NCBI GenBank assembly: GCA_023261685.1
Contig: JAHFOM010000022.1
Location: forward strand, 1 to 15,561
Origin: Candidatus Moraniibacteriota bacterium
GTDB lineage: Bacteria; Patescibacteriota; Minisyncoccia; Moranbacterales; UBA1568
Reading direction: 5' to 3'
DNA: 15,561 bases
Position 1 is the stretch's first letter. Every line of letters begins with the position of its first letter. Both the position numbers and the translations under genes were made by a program. The notes beneath the pieces are model-generated. The model was given only the letters and a program-made list of their open reading frames with translations, did no database searches and was not told the DNA's origin. Positions 7,491 through 13,384 of this stretch are shown here, one piece after another.

Positions 7491-7811
7491 CTACTTCTCC
7501 GCCAAATGCCGCGCCAATGCCAGCAACGCTTCGAAGCTATCCCCTGTCGACACCTTGTTTTTTTTGGTATGCCCACAGACGAGACAACGATGTGTCAATT
7601 TCTCCTCTCCATTCTCCTGCAGGAGCAAGACCGGCTCCATCAATCCCTGACACGCTGCCTGGCGGTCTCCCGGAAAAACATCCACGTGCTTGCTGTAGAG
7701 GCACTCGGGACAATGATTGGTGTAGCCATTGCCCTTGGCCGAGACGCCACAGTGCTCACACTGAAAATCCTCCACCTGACGCTTGAAAACTTTCTCTTGG
7801 GGTTGGGTCAT
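7491..7811 (-). CDS. RNHCP-domain zinc-ribbon protein
   Basis: A 106-residue cytoplasmic protein that matches the RNHCP family (PF12647), named for a conserved motif here reading TNHCPECLYSKHVD (31-44), followed by PGDR (47-50) and CQGLMEP (54-60). Metal-binding pairs are visible: C18/C21, H33-C34/C37 and C76/C79, with C54 and H74 also conserved; two zinc ribbons are likely. The family has no established biochemical role that I know of; zinc ribbons of this size often bind nucleic acid or ribosomes, which is inference only. The family's Arg at the start of RNHCP is Thr here. The protein continues about 25 residues past the last Cys pair as a short helix. Start is the ATG at 7811, about 25 bases from a predicted transcription start, with no Shine-Dalgarno. 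Confidence 0.85.
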   Translation of the reverse strand: MTQPQEKVFKRQVEDFQCEHCGVSAKGNGYTNHCPECLYSKHVDVFPGDRQAACQGLMEPVLLLQENGEEKLTHRCLVCGHTKKNKVSTGDSFEALLALARHLAEK

Positions 7812-7842
7812 CTGGTATGTGAAGAAAAACTTTTGTCCTTTT

Positions 7843-7851
7843 AGTATAGCA
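7843..7851 (-). promoter_or_regulatory. Extended -10 promoter of the RNHCP gene
   Basis: On the minus strand TGC-TATACT (7843-7851) is an extended -10 element. No recognisable -35 lies 16-18 bases upstream, as allowed for extended -10 promoters. It sits in the 65-base gap between the exported-protein stop and the RNHCP start. Confidence 0.55.
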
Positions 7852-7876
7852 AAAAATCTCTTTCCAAGCGAAAAGA

Positions 7877-9142
7877 TTACTCCTTCCTGGACAAAATCTC
7901 ATTGATGACTTCTTCATCCTGACAGGAATATTTCTGACTTGCTGAGTAAAAACGTTTTTTCGCCCCGTGACACCCGCCATTGTCTTTGTGGAGCGTCGCC
8001 AACACTGGCAACAAGAATCCGACATTTCGCTGAGTAAACGACCGATGTAAGTACCGTAATGTTTGGGCGCGAGTGTCCCTCTCCATCCGCGTGAACACAC
8101 TCATATCATCGCCGAGTTTACCGCTCCAATCGAAGTGCACGAATACATTGTTCGCCTTGCTGACGAAATCAGGATGCCAGAGAAGCGCCCAGCACCAATC
8201 GCCGGGCTTTTTCCACCAGCGGGAAAAGCAGGGGCCATCTTCGACGTTGCCGTCAGTCTGCAGACCGACACCTCCTTCGATATAATCGAACAGACGCAGA
8301 TATTTCTCATCGGTGATATCGTTCGTCTGCGCGCCGATTACAATATCCATTCCACGAAAATCAGCGTACTCGCGCATATCCTGTATCACTTTTGGCATAA
8401 TAGTCTGTGTCATTTCTCCGGTATCCTGATAGAACACCTGCCCGAAGAGAAAACTCTGAATCCCCATATCCATCGCCTGCTCCGCGATGTACTGGACATA
8501 CTTGCGGTATTCTTCTCGCGCGAGCGATGGCTTGCAGGTATGCTCGCCCCAATCATTCTTGCTCCCCGCCCGGCACATATCACTGAAATTAAAATCACGT
8601 TCTTCTGCCGGATAGAAATAATTAGCCTTGGTATCGATGGCCTCCGCGATGAACATCCCGTAGACGGTATTGGGCTTGGTCACCTGTTTTTGAATCTTCC
8701 GTGCCAGCTTGAAGTCCGGCGGCTTGAGCCACGTCTCGAGCGCCCGGTGCAAATAGTAGCACTGCGAGCGATTGATGAGCGCGATCGAGCTGTTCACATC
8801 GCCCCCATAGCCGGAGAGAAAGCCGTCCGCCACACAACCCTGTTTTTTCATCCGCTCCACCTTGGCCGGCGGAGGCGGAGGCAGGATAGTCAAAGCTTCA
8901 TCACTTTCACTTTGAGGAATGTTTGACTCATCCACATCGAATGTCGGGTGCTCATCCACCCAGTCAGAAAGCTTGGGGACTTCAACTGTTTCCGGCAGTG
9001 TTGGCGACGCTTGTTTTTGCTCCACCGAAAAAGGCGCCGAAACATACAGACCCGTGAGGAGCGGCAGTCCCAGAGAAAAAGAGAAAAAAATGATTTTCTT
9101 GCGGAGCGTTTTTGGACGCTCCAGCGGATAGTGTGGCAGCAT
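7877..9142 (-). CDS. Membrane-anchored Cys-rich exported protein, unknown function
   Basis: A 421-residue protein from the ATG at 9142; longer frames back to 9193 would pass through the promoter at 9167-9175. Residues 14-16 (RKK) precede a hydrophobic helix (about 17-36), giving a signal anchor. A low-complexity Pro/Glu/Asp linker follows (about 37-95, ending in five prolines). The remaining 325 residues form a globular domain containing eight cysteines, an even number compatible with disulfides outside the membrane. Segments such as YGMFIAEAID, the helix-strand pair ending in SFLFGQVF, and MDIVIGAQTND alternate helices and strands in a way that suggests a TIM-barrel, perhaps glycosidase-like, fold. 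That is a guess from pattern, and I recognise no family or catalytic motif. No Shine-Dalgarno precedes the ATG. Confidence 0.7.
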   Translation of the reverse strand: MLPHYPLERPKTLRKKIIFFSFSLGLPLLTGLYVSAPFSVEQKQASPTLPETVEVPKLSDWVDEHPTFDVDESNIPQSESDEALTILPPPPPAKVERMKKQGCVADGFLSGYGGDVNSSIALINRSQCYYLHRALETWLKPPDFKLARKIQKQVTKPNTVYGMFIAEAIDTKANYFYPAEERDFNFSDMCRAGSKNDWGEHTCKPSLAREEYRKYVQYIAEQAMDMGIQSFLFGQVFYQDTGEMTQTIMPKVIQDMREYADFRGMDIVIGAQTNDITDEKYLRLFDYIEGGVGLQTDGNVEDGPCFSRWWKKPGDWCWALLWHPDFVSKANNVFVHFDWSGKLGDDMSVFTRMERDTRAQTLRYLHRSFTQRNVGFLLPVLATLHKDNGGCHGAKKRFYSASQKYSCQDEEVINEILSRKE

Positions 9143-9166
9143 ACAGGTTTTGTAAAGGATACCCTT

Positions 9167-9175
9167 AGTATACCA
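9167..9175 (-). promoter_or_regulatory. Extended -10 promoter of the exported-protein gene
   Basis: TGG-TATACT on the minus strand. A perfect TTGACA lies at 9184-9189 but is only 11 bases away, too close to be its -35. Transcription from here gives a leader of about 18 bases to the ATG at 9142. Confidence 0.5.
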
Positions 9176-9190
9176 CCCCGTTTTGTCAAA

Positions 9191-9216
9191 CAAAAAACAG
9201 CCCCGTAAAAGCTGCT
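9191..9216 (-). terminator. Intrinsic terminator after mntA-hepT
   Basis: On the minus strand AGCAGC (9211-9216) pairs with GCTGTT (9196-9201), including one G-U pair, over a 9-base loop, and is followed by a run of U (9192-9197 on the plus strand is all A). It lies about 80 bases past the hepT stop. Confidence 0.55.
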
Positions 9217-9297
9217 GATCCCTGTTACCTAGAGAGTACCTTTACCATACCATGCGGAACAGCTTGATCATTCTCTACTCGTGAGATGTACCCATTA

Positions 9298-9654
9298 CTA
9301 AACCCCCTCCTTATTTTGCAATTCCGCCTGCATTTTCAATACCGTTGCTTTCAGTGGGGGCAGGTCACTGACGACAACATTCCATACCCGATCCAACACC
9401 ACGCCGGCATACTCATGAATCAATACGTCTCTCATACCGGCTATCTGTTTCCACGGGACATCGGGATAGCTTGTTCTCAAGGAAATCGGAAGGTTCTTGA
9501 CCGCCTCACCGATAATTTCCAACCGGCGCATCACGGCATCTTGCGACTCCGTGCTACCGATAAATGTTTCCAAAGTAAAATCACGAGTGTATTCCTCTAT
9601 TCTTCCGATGCTCTCTGCTATATCCTCAAGATACACTGTCGGATCCTTTTTCAT
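9298..9654 (-). CDS. hepT: HepT-like HEPN toxin (RNase)
   Basis: A 118-residue all-helical HEPN-domain protein of the DUF86/HepT family (PF01934). The catalytic Rx4HxY motif is intact: R75, H80 and Y82 in RDVLIHEY. In studied MntA-HepT pairs the toxin is an RNase that cleaves tRNA or mRNA, and the antitoxin neutralises it by adding AMP to the tyrosine of this motif; both sites are preserved here. The start ATG at 9654 overlaps the mntA stop as ATGA, so translation is coupled and antitoxin is made first. No promoter of its own is seen. The pair is either a stress/phage-defence module or a stabilising element; the sequence does not tell which. A terminator follows at 9191-9216. Confidence 0.9.
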   Translation of the reverse strand: MKKDPTVYLEDIAESIGRIEEYTRDFTLETFIGSTESQDAVMRRLEIIGEAVKNLPISLRTSYPDVPWKQIAGMRDVLIHEYAGVVLDRVWNVVVSDLPPLKATVLKMQAELQNKEGV

Positions 9655-9932
9655 AACAAGGCAATATGGTGGGAAAGGATATTTTCTCTCAGCCTGGGTT
9701 TGATGGCGGCATATTCTACTAGATCAACATTCTTGCCCAATGCTTCCTCGAGGCTTTGTTTGATTGCGACAAATTCCAAAAGACTCGTTTCTTTTTTGAG
9801 ATCGATGAGAATATCCACATCACTGTCTGCGGTCATATCTCCGCGAGCAGCGGAACCGAACAATCCGGCTCGGAGCACGCCATAAGAGCGGAGAATGGGC
9901 AGTGTTTTTTCTTGTATCGCTTCTGGAGTCAT
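9651..9932 (-). CDS. mntA: MntA-like nucleotidyltransferase antitoxin
   Basis: A 93-residue minimal nucleotidyltransferase. The NTase signature is complete: GSAARGD (26-32), then SDVD with the catalytic aspartates D38 and D40, and a third acidic residue D70 in NVDLVEY. In this family the protein transfers AMP to the partner HEPN toxin. I chose the ATG at 9932: the frame stays open to 10058, but that extension has no family similarity and contains the promoter (9961-9990). Transcription from that promoter leaves about 22 bases of leader, without a Shine-Dalgarno. The last four bases overlap hepT. Minimal MNT proteins of about 90-140 residues are usual, so this copy looks complete. Confidence 0.9.
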   Translation of the reverse strand: MTPEAIQEKTLPILRSYGVLRAGLFGSAARGDMTADSDVDILIDLKKETSLLEFVAIKQSLEEALGKNVDLVEYAAIKPRLRENILSHHIALL

Positions 9933-9960
9933 ACAAAGTCTGCTTATCGAATACGCCTCG

Positions 9961-9990
9961 ATGATAGCATAGGAAGGAGGCCGTTGTCTA
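9961..9990 (-). promoter_or_regulatory. Promoter of mntA-hepT
   Basis: On the minus strand TAGACA (9985-9990) lies 18 bases from TATCAT (9961-9966), and the -10 is extended by TGC. No clear operator palindrome overlaps it. Confidence 0.55.
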
Positions 9991-10063
9991 TGAATAAATT
10001 GAGCGAGAGACGAGCCCACCAAAAGCGGGTAAAAATCGAATTCTGTATAGACACTCATTGTAT

Positions 10064-10092
10064 GAAAACAGTCTTTGTATAAGGCTGTTTTC
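10064..10092 (-). terminator. Hairpin after the small membrane protein gene
   Basis: A perfect 8-bp stem GAAAACAG (10064-10071)/CTGTTTTC (10085-10092) with a 13-base loop, about 30 bases past the stop at 10124. The only U-rich segment is inside the 3' arm, so termination efficiency is uncertain. Reading is symmetric on both strands. Confidence 0.35.
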
Positions 10093-10123
10093 TACACTCT
10101 GACGAGCAACCGGAATTCTTAAG

Positions 10124-10537
10124 CTATTTTGAGAACTTGAGTATAAGATAGGTTACACAACCAATAACAAGAAGCCAGATAGTAACTGCAAAAATGAAAC
10201 TGAGGTCTTTTGCGTCTGGGGTACGCCCTATGAACATTGCCGGACCATACGAGAGAAGTGGAAAGAGAGCGATGATGCCTACCAATTGTATACTCCCCTG
10301 AAAAGATGGAATATCACTCATATCATACTCCCGTCGGACAACGAAGAGAGCAATCGTCGTAGCCACGACAGTTACTGCAAGAAAAAGCACTCCCAACAAA
10401 GACTTCGATACGGTAAAAAAAGACAGGAGTAGTAAAGGCAAAAATATTGTAGCAGACGCTCCGACAACAATAGCGAGAAAAATAGTGACGAAGAGAGTGA
10501 TAAACTGATTCATCGTCGCTTTTGGTTTTATTTCCAT
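10124..10537 (-). CDS. Small membrane protein with four predicted helices
   Basis: A 137-residue hydrophobic protein I do not recognise. Helices are predicted at about 12-38, 46-67, 81-103 and 112-134, separated by short polar turns (RREYDMSD at 68-75; GRTPDAKD at 104-111). It has no enzymatic motif and no cysteine cluster. Two starts are possible: ATG at 10537, or ATG at 10513 (eighth codon further), preceded by no Shine-Dalgarno in either case. A TATATT directly next to the first ATG (10538-10543), if it is a -10, would force use of the second. It lies 32 bases past tRNA-Gly(UCC) and may be transcribed with it. It could be an orphan cargo gene of the mntA-hepT patch; no functional link is visible. 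Confidence 0.6.
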   Translation of the reverse strand: MEIKPKATMNQFITLFVTIFLAIVVGASATIFLPLLLLSFFTVSKSLLGVLFLAVTVVATTIALFVVRREYDMSDIPSFQGSIQLVGIIALFPLLSYGPAMFIGRTPDAKDLSFIFAVTIWLLVIGCVTYLILKFSK

Positions 10538-10569
10538 AATATAGATGTTGCAGTTGAAAAATATTCGTG

Positions 10570-10642
10570 AGCGGGCGACCGGAATCGAACCGGCATCCTC
10601 AGCTTGGAAGGCTGATATAATGAGCCACTATACGACGCCCGC
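10570..10642 (-). tRNA. tRNA-Gly (anticodon UCC)
   Basis: On the minus strand acceptor GCGGGCG pairs with CGCCCGC. The anticodon stem TCAGC/GCTGA encloses loop CTTCCAA (anticodon TCC), and the T arm is CCGG-TTCGATT-CCGG. U is the discriminator, and CCA is not encoded. Together with the CCC isoacceptor at 1762 it reads GGA and GGG. I could not identify a promoter in the A/T-rich stretch above it. Confidence 0.94.
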
Positions 10643-10719
10643 TTGTTTTATTAAACTTTTTAAAAATTCTTTCCCTGAGCCATTTTTCAAAAATTTTTCT
10701 TTCCTACGTCCATATTCCT

Positions 10720-10747
10720 GATTCTTGATTCTTGATTCTTGATTCCC
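10720..10747. repeat. GAT heptad tandem repeat, copy 1
   Basis: Three exact units of GATTCTT at 10720, 10727 and 10734 and a fourth, altered unit (GATTCCC) at 10741. It lies seven bases past the stop of the flavoprotein gene (10754). The same 7-base GAT phasing occurs at 13317. Confidence 0.85.
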
Positions 10748-10753
10748 TGTTCT

Positions 10754-11497
10754 TCACTTTCCCGACTGTGCGCGCAAACCGGTAAACGAATCCTTCTTGC
10801 ACTGCTCTTTTGGCACACCGAGTCTCGTCAACATCGTTTCCATCGCTCCGATAAATTCCGGTGAGCCGACTATGTAGTAGAGGCTCCCCTGCACATCGTC
10901 AACATATTTTTCAATGATCGCTTCATCGATATACCCGCGCTCGTCGTCAGAAGAAGCGCAAGGCTCTGTGGATTGGCTGAGCACCGTCACGTATCGAAGA
11001 TTTTTCAGTGAAAGTTTCTTGATATCTTCATGAAAGGTAACATCTTTAGGAAAACGATTGGCATACAAGAGCGTGAATTGACGCTGGCTTTTTTCAGACT
11101 CCGCCTGCTTCAACATACTGCGTACCGGCGTAATCCCGATACCACCAGCCAAGAACACGATCGGACGAGTATCCTCTGTCGGCGGTAAAGTGAAAAAGCC
11201 GACCGGATCAGTAATCGTCACCGTGTCCCCTATCGCAAGCTGCCAGCAGGTTTTTTTGAAAGCGCTTTCTCCGGAACGCATCGTAAAAGACAGTATTGGT
11301 TCACAGGGTGCAGAAGTGAGAGAAAACGAACGCGCCAACCCCTTGGTATCTGTCTCGACACCAGCGATCTTTGGAACTATCAGCGCGACATACTGACCCG
11401 CCTTGTATTGAAACCCTTCCGGTTTCTCGAAAACGAACAGCTCCGTACCGTCGGCGACTGCCTTCCTTTCTTTGAGAGCAATACTATGTTGCGCCAT
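10754..11497 (-). CDS. Ferredoxin-reductase-like FAD/NAD(P)H oxidoreductase
   Basis: A 247-residue soluble flavoprotein of the ferredoxin-NADP reductase superfamily. Residues 1-100 form the FAD-binding barrel, with RSFSLTS (56-62) matching the RxYS flavin motif. Residues 108-235 form the NAD(P)-binding domain, with GGIGITP (118-124). The usual C-terminal CGP motif is VGSP (210-213), so the cysteine near the flavin is absent. There is no 2Fe-2S cluster motif, so an external electron partner is needed; which one is unknown. The ATG at 11497 is chosen because the promoter (11523-11551) occupies the longer frame that reaches 11551. The 19-base leader has no Shine-Dalgarno. Role in the cell, such as reducing a ferredoxin or acting as a diaphorase, is inference. 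Confidence 0.88.
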   Translation of the reverse strand: MAQHSIALKERKAVADGTELFVFEKPEGFQYKAGQYVALIVPKIAGVETDTKGLARSFSLTSAPCEPILSFTMRSGESAFKKTCWQLAIGDTVTITDPVGFFTLPPTEDTRPIVFLAGGIGITPVRSMLKQAESEKSQRQFTLLYANRFPKDVTFHEDIKKLSLKNLRYVTVLSQSTEPCASSDDERGYIDEAIIEKYVDDVQGSLYYIVGSPEFIGAMETMLTRLGVPKEQCKKDSFTGLRAQSGK

Positions 11498-11522
11498 AAA
11501 AAAATTCTGATGGATGCCTTTC

Positions 11523-11551
11523 AGTGTACTCTTTTTTTCCGCTCTTGTCAA
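11523..11551 (-). promoter_or_regulatory. Sigma-70 promoter of the flavoprotein gene
   Basis: TTGACA (11546-11551) is 17 bases from TACACT (11523-11528) on the minus strand, one of the strongest promoters in the window. Transcription would start near 11516. Confidence 0.8.
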
Positions 11552-11605
11552 TACTTTTTTGCTTTTATCGAGCCAAAAAATCTTTGTTCAAGGCTTCAGA
11601 ACACC

Positions 11606-11625
11606 AAAAAAATATCAGCTGATAT
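11606..11625 (-). terminator. Compact terminator containing the yvcK stop codon
   Basis: A 14-base perfect palindrome, ATATCAG-CTGATAT (11612-11625), is followed on the minus strand by seven U. The yvcK stop TGA (11615-11617) lies inside it. The stem is short and A/T-rich (ATATC/GATAT with loop AGCT), so strength is uncertain. Confidence 0.45.
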
Positions 11626-12652
11626 CCCGCAGGATGTTCTCGTATTCCCCGAGCTCCAGAATCATCATCAGCGCCTGAGCCAGTTTTTCCGAATCATGAC
11701 GAATGAACGAACGGATATGTGCAATCTTGTCAGCTTTGTTCCGAGGTATGTTCTGCCGGCTCAAAAAATCCGCTTTCAATACACGATAGCCCCGTTTTGG
11801 GTTTTCTTCTTGGACGAAAGAAACCAATTCATCACTTGCTTCCCTATAGCGTTTCAGCAGCGCTTGTGCCGGCTGGCGCGTGTTGAACGTGACGAAATCC
11901 ACGCGATCCTGACCCAAGAAACGATGCAGTTCCGCGACATAGGCATCCAGCGTAAATCCGTCCGTGTGTCCGCGCTTATTTACCAAATTGCAATTATAAA
12001 CAACCTTGGCTTTCGACGCTCGGATAGCTGCCGGGATACCGGTCACGAGAAAACTCGGCAAAATACTGCAGTAATGGTTGCCCGGACCGATGATGATAAG
12101 ATCGGCCTCGAGGATTTTTTTGATCGCTCTCGGGTTAGCCTTGGCACGCGGAGAAAGAAAAGCTTTTTTGATGCCGATTATTCCGACCTCCACATTGGTA
12201 TTGATTTCGTGTTCTCCAGCGAGCACGACACCGTTTTTCAATTCGACTGACAGATTGGTATCGGTTTTCGTCACCGGAATCACCTCGCCTTTGACATTTA
12301 ATATCTTCGCCGCTTCTTCTACTCCCGCGGAGAAATTTCCCGTAATTTTCTCCAGCGCCGAAAGAAACAGATTGCCGAAACTATGGCCCGTCAGCCCACC
12401 TTCTTCGAAGCGGTAATTCATCAATGCCCGCAATGTCTCCGAAGAATCCGAAAGGGCGACGAGGCACTGGCGGACATCGCCCGGCGGCAAGACTCCCAGC
12501 TCATCGCGGAGAATGCCGGTTGATCCGCCGTCATCCGCCATCGAAACGATAGCCGAAAGCTCGATTGGATATTTCTTCAATCCGGAAAGAAGCGTAAAAC
12601 TCCCCGTCCCCCCGCCAATCGTCACGACTTTTTTCGTCTTTATGCGTTTCAT
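11615..12652 (-). CDS. yvcK: YvcK/CofD-like family protein (gluconeogenesis factor)
   Basis: A 345-residue protein of the YvcK branch of the CofD-like Rossmann superfamily. Visible signatures: GGGTG (13-17), MADDGGSTG (38-46), LPPGDVRQCL (55-64), GHSFGN (89-94) and IGPGNHYCSILP in the second half. In Bacillus, YvcK binds UDP-GlcNAc and is needed for growth on gluconeogenic carbon and for cell-wall synthesis regulation; the same role is inferred here. I chose the ATG at 12652, since residues before it in the longer frame are encoded by tRNA-Pro. That ATG comes two bases after the tRNA discriminator, leaving no space for a Shine-Dalgarno outside the tRNA. The only other nearby start would be an internal GTG at about codon 9-10. 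Confidence 0.92.
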   Translation of the reverse strand: MKRIKTKKVVTIGGGTGSFTLLSGLKKYPIELSAIVSMADDGGSTGILRDELGVLPPGDVRQCLVALSDSSETLRALMNYRFEEGGLTGHSFGNLFLSALEKITGNFSAGVEEAAKILNVKGEVIPVTKTDTNLSVELKNGVVLAGEHEINTNVEVGIIGIKKAFLSPRAKANPRAIKKILEADLIIIGPGNHYCSILPSFLVTGIPAAIRASKAKVVYNCNLVNKRGHTDGFTLDAYVAELHRFLGQDRVDFVTFNTRQPAQALLKRYREASDELVSFVQEENPKRGYRVLKADFLSRQNIPRNKADKIAHIRSFIRHDSEKLAQALMMILELGEYENILRDIS

Positions 12653-12654
12653 TG

Positions 12655-12725
12655 TCGGGGCACTCGGAATCGAACCGAGACTAAATGGTCCCAAACCACT
12701 CGTACTACCACTATACTATGCCCCG
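12655..12725 (-). tRNA. tRNA-Pro (anticodon UGG)
   Basis: On the minus strand acceptor CGGGGCA pairs with TGCCCCG (C1-G72, typical of tRNA-Pro), with A as discriminator. The anticodon stem AGTGG/CCATT encloses TTTGGGA (anticodon TGG, with G37 as expected for Pro). The T arm is CTCGG-TTCGATT-CCGAG. The D arm is nearly the same as in tRNA-Gly(CCC) at 1762. CCA is not encoded. A possible -10, TATGAT, lies at 12767-12772 on the minus strand, without a clear -35. The 3' end is two bases from the yvcK start. Confidence 0.94.
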
Positions 12726-12791
12726 AATTGGAAATCTGCACTCTTATGCCTCAGTTTTTCAAAAATATCATACTTCTGTTCGAGAAACAAA

Positions 12792-12823
12792 GTTACAATC
12801 CCGCAACACAGCGGGATTGTAAC
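12792..12823 (-). terminator. Perfect 13-bp hairpin after the HU gene
   Basis: GTTACAATCCCGC (12792-12804) and GCGGGATTGTAAC (12811-12823) are exact inverse complements around a 6-base loop. On the minus strand it is followed by TTTGTTTC, a weak U tract, and it lies about 70 bases past the HU stop. It may end HU transcription and insulate tRNA-Pro. On the plus strand a T-rich run also follows at 12829. Confidence 0.6.
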
Positions 12824-12895
12824 CCTATCTTTTTCTGCTAAAGGCGCTCGTCCACCTAGGGAGGAGACTCGCCTCGGGCAGGATTGTCTCTCGAA

Positions 12896-13177
12896 CTATT
12901 TTACCGCTTCTTTCAATGTTTTGCCAGCAGTGAACTTAGGGACAGTCATCGCTGGAATCATAATCTTGGCTTTAGTCTGAGGATTGATACCCTCACGAGC
13001 AGCGCGATTTGAAACCTTGAATGTTCCAAAACCAGTGAGCGTTACTTTATTCCCCTTGCTCAATTCTGCAGTCACTTCATCAATCATACACTCAAGCACC
13101 GCTCCGACATCTTTCTTAGAAAGCTCAGTCTTGTCCATAATGGAATGAATGAGCATATCTTTATTGGTATTTTTCAT
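12896..13177 (-). CDS. hup: HU-family DNA-binding protein
   Basis: A 93-residue nucleoid protein of the HU/IHF family (normal size is about 90). The N-terminal helices carry KKDVGAVLECMIDEV; the signature GFGTFKVSNRAAREGINPQT (about 47-66) leads into the DNA-binding arm, with Pro in IPAMTVPKF as in HU arms that kink DNA. It binds DNA non-specifically as a dimer and compacts the chromosome; whether it is an HU homodimer or half of an IHF-like pair is not decidable. The ATG at 13177 is preceded by AGGTGAG, a proper Shine-Dalgarno; the GTG at 13186 in the same frame is part of that site and is rejected as the start. The leader is about 47 bases from a TATACT at 13231-13236. Confidence 0.95.
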   Translation of the reverse strand: MKNTNKDMLIHSIMDKTELSKKDVGAVLECMIDEVTAELSKGNKVTLTGFGTFKVSNRAAREGINPQTKAKIMIPAMTVPKFTAGKTLKEAVK

Positions 13178-13230
13178 ACGTCTCACCTGCCTTTCTAGTT
13201 CAGCCCTTCGCTTCCCTGAGTACTGAAAAC

Positions 13231-13236
13231 AGTATA
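13231..13236 (-). promoter_or_regulatory. -10 element of the HU gene
   Basis: TATACT on the minus strand, preceded by TTTTG. No good -35 is found 16-18 bases upstream. A second possible promoter (TTGAAA on the minus strand near 13290-13296) is weaker. Confidence 0.45.
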
Positions 13237-13316
13237 CAAAAGAAACGCCAGCGCCAGTTATAACCTCCTATTGTCCATTCTAAGCCTTTTTTTTCAAGTG
13301 TGCAACCCCCTACAAA

Positions 13317-13382
13317 GATACGAGATACAGGATGCAAGATAATTGATATTTTTTCTCCTCTTTATCTCTTATCCTGCATCTC
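13317..13382. repeat. GAT heptad repeat forming a hairpin, copy 2
   Basis: On the plus strand GAT recurs at 13317, 13324, 13331, 13338 and 13345, exactly seven bases apart. On the other arm ATC recurs at 13364, 13371 and 13378, again seven apart, so the two arms form an imperfect inverted repeat (about 21 bp with four mismatches). It begins three bases past the rny stop (13385) and may act as its terminator or 3' stabiliser. Related to the repeat at 10720. Confidence 0.8.
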
Positions 13383-13384
13383 AC

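Noticed and set aside
8063..8926. Long plus-strand frame of 287 codons opposite the exported protein
   Set aside because: It is the antisense shadow of a minus-strand gene with signal anchor, linker and its own promoter; its own translation shows no family features.
9184..9189. Perfect TTGACA upstream of the exported-protein gene
   Set aside because: Only 11 bases from the TATACT, too close to act as its -35; no other -10 fits at 16-18 bases.
10023..10043. Possible duplicated 3' end of tRNA-Gly(UCC), as an attachment site
   Set aside because: Only AGCGGG and AATCGAA match, with different spacing; this is likely chance.
9933..10058. Longer N-terminus for MntA
   Set aside because: The extension covers the predicted promoter and adds residues not found in minimal nucleotidyltransferases.
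10720..10747. CRISPR-like short repeats
   Set aside because: Units are seven bases with no spacers and no cas genes; it is a tandem heptad.
11408..12250. Plus-strand frame of 280 codons opposite yvcK and the flavoprotein promoter
   Set aside because: It crosses a strong minus-strand promoter and the yvcK terminator, and has no recognisable domain.
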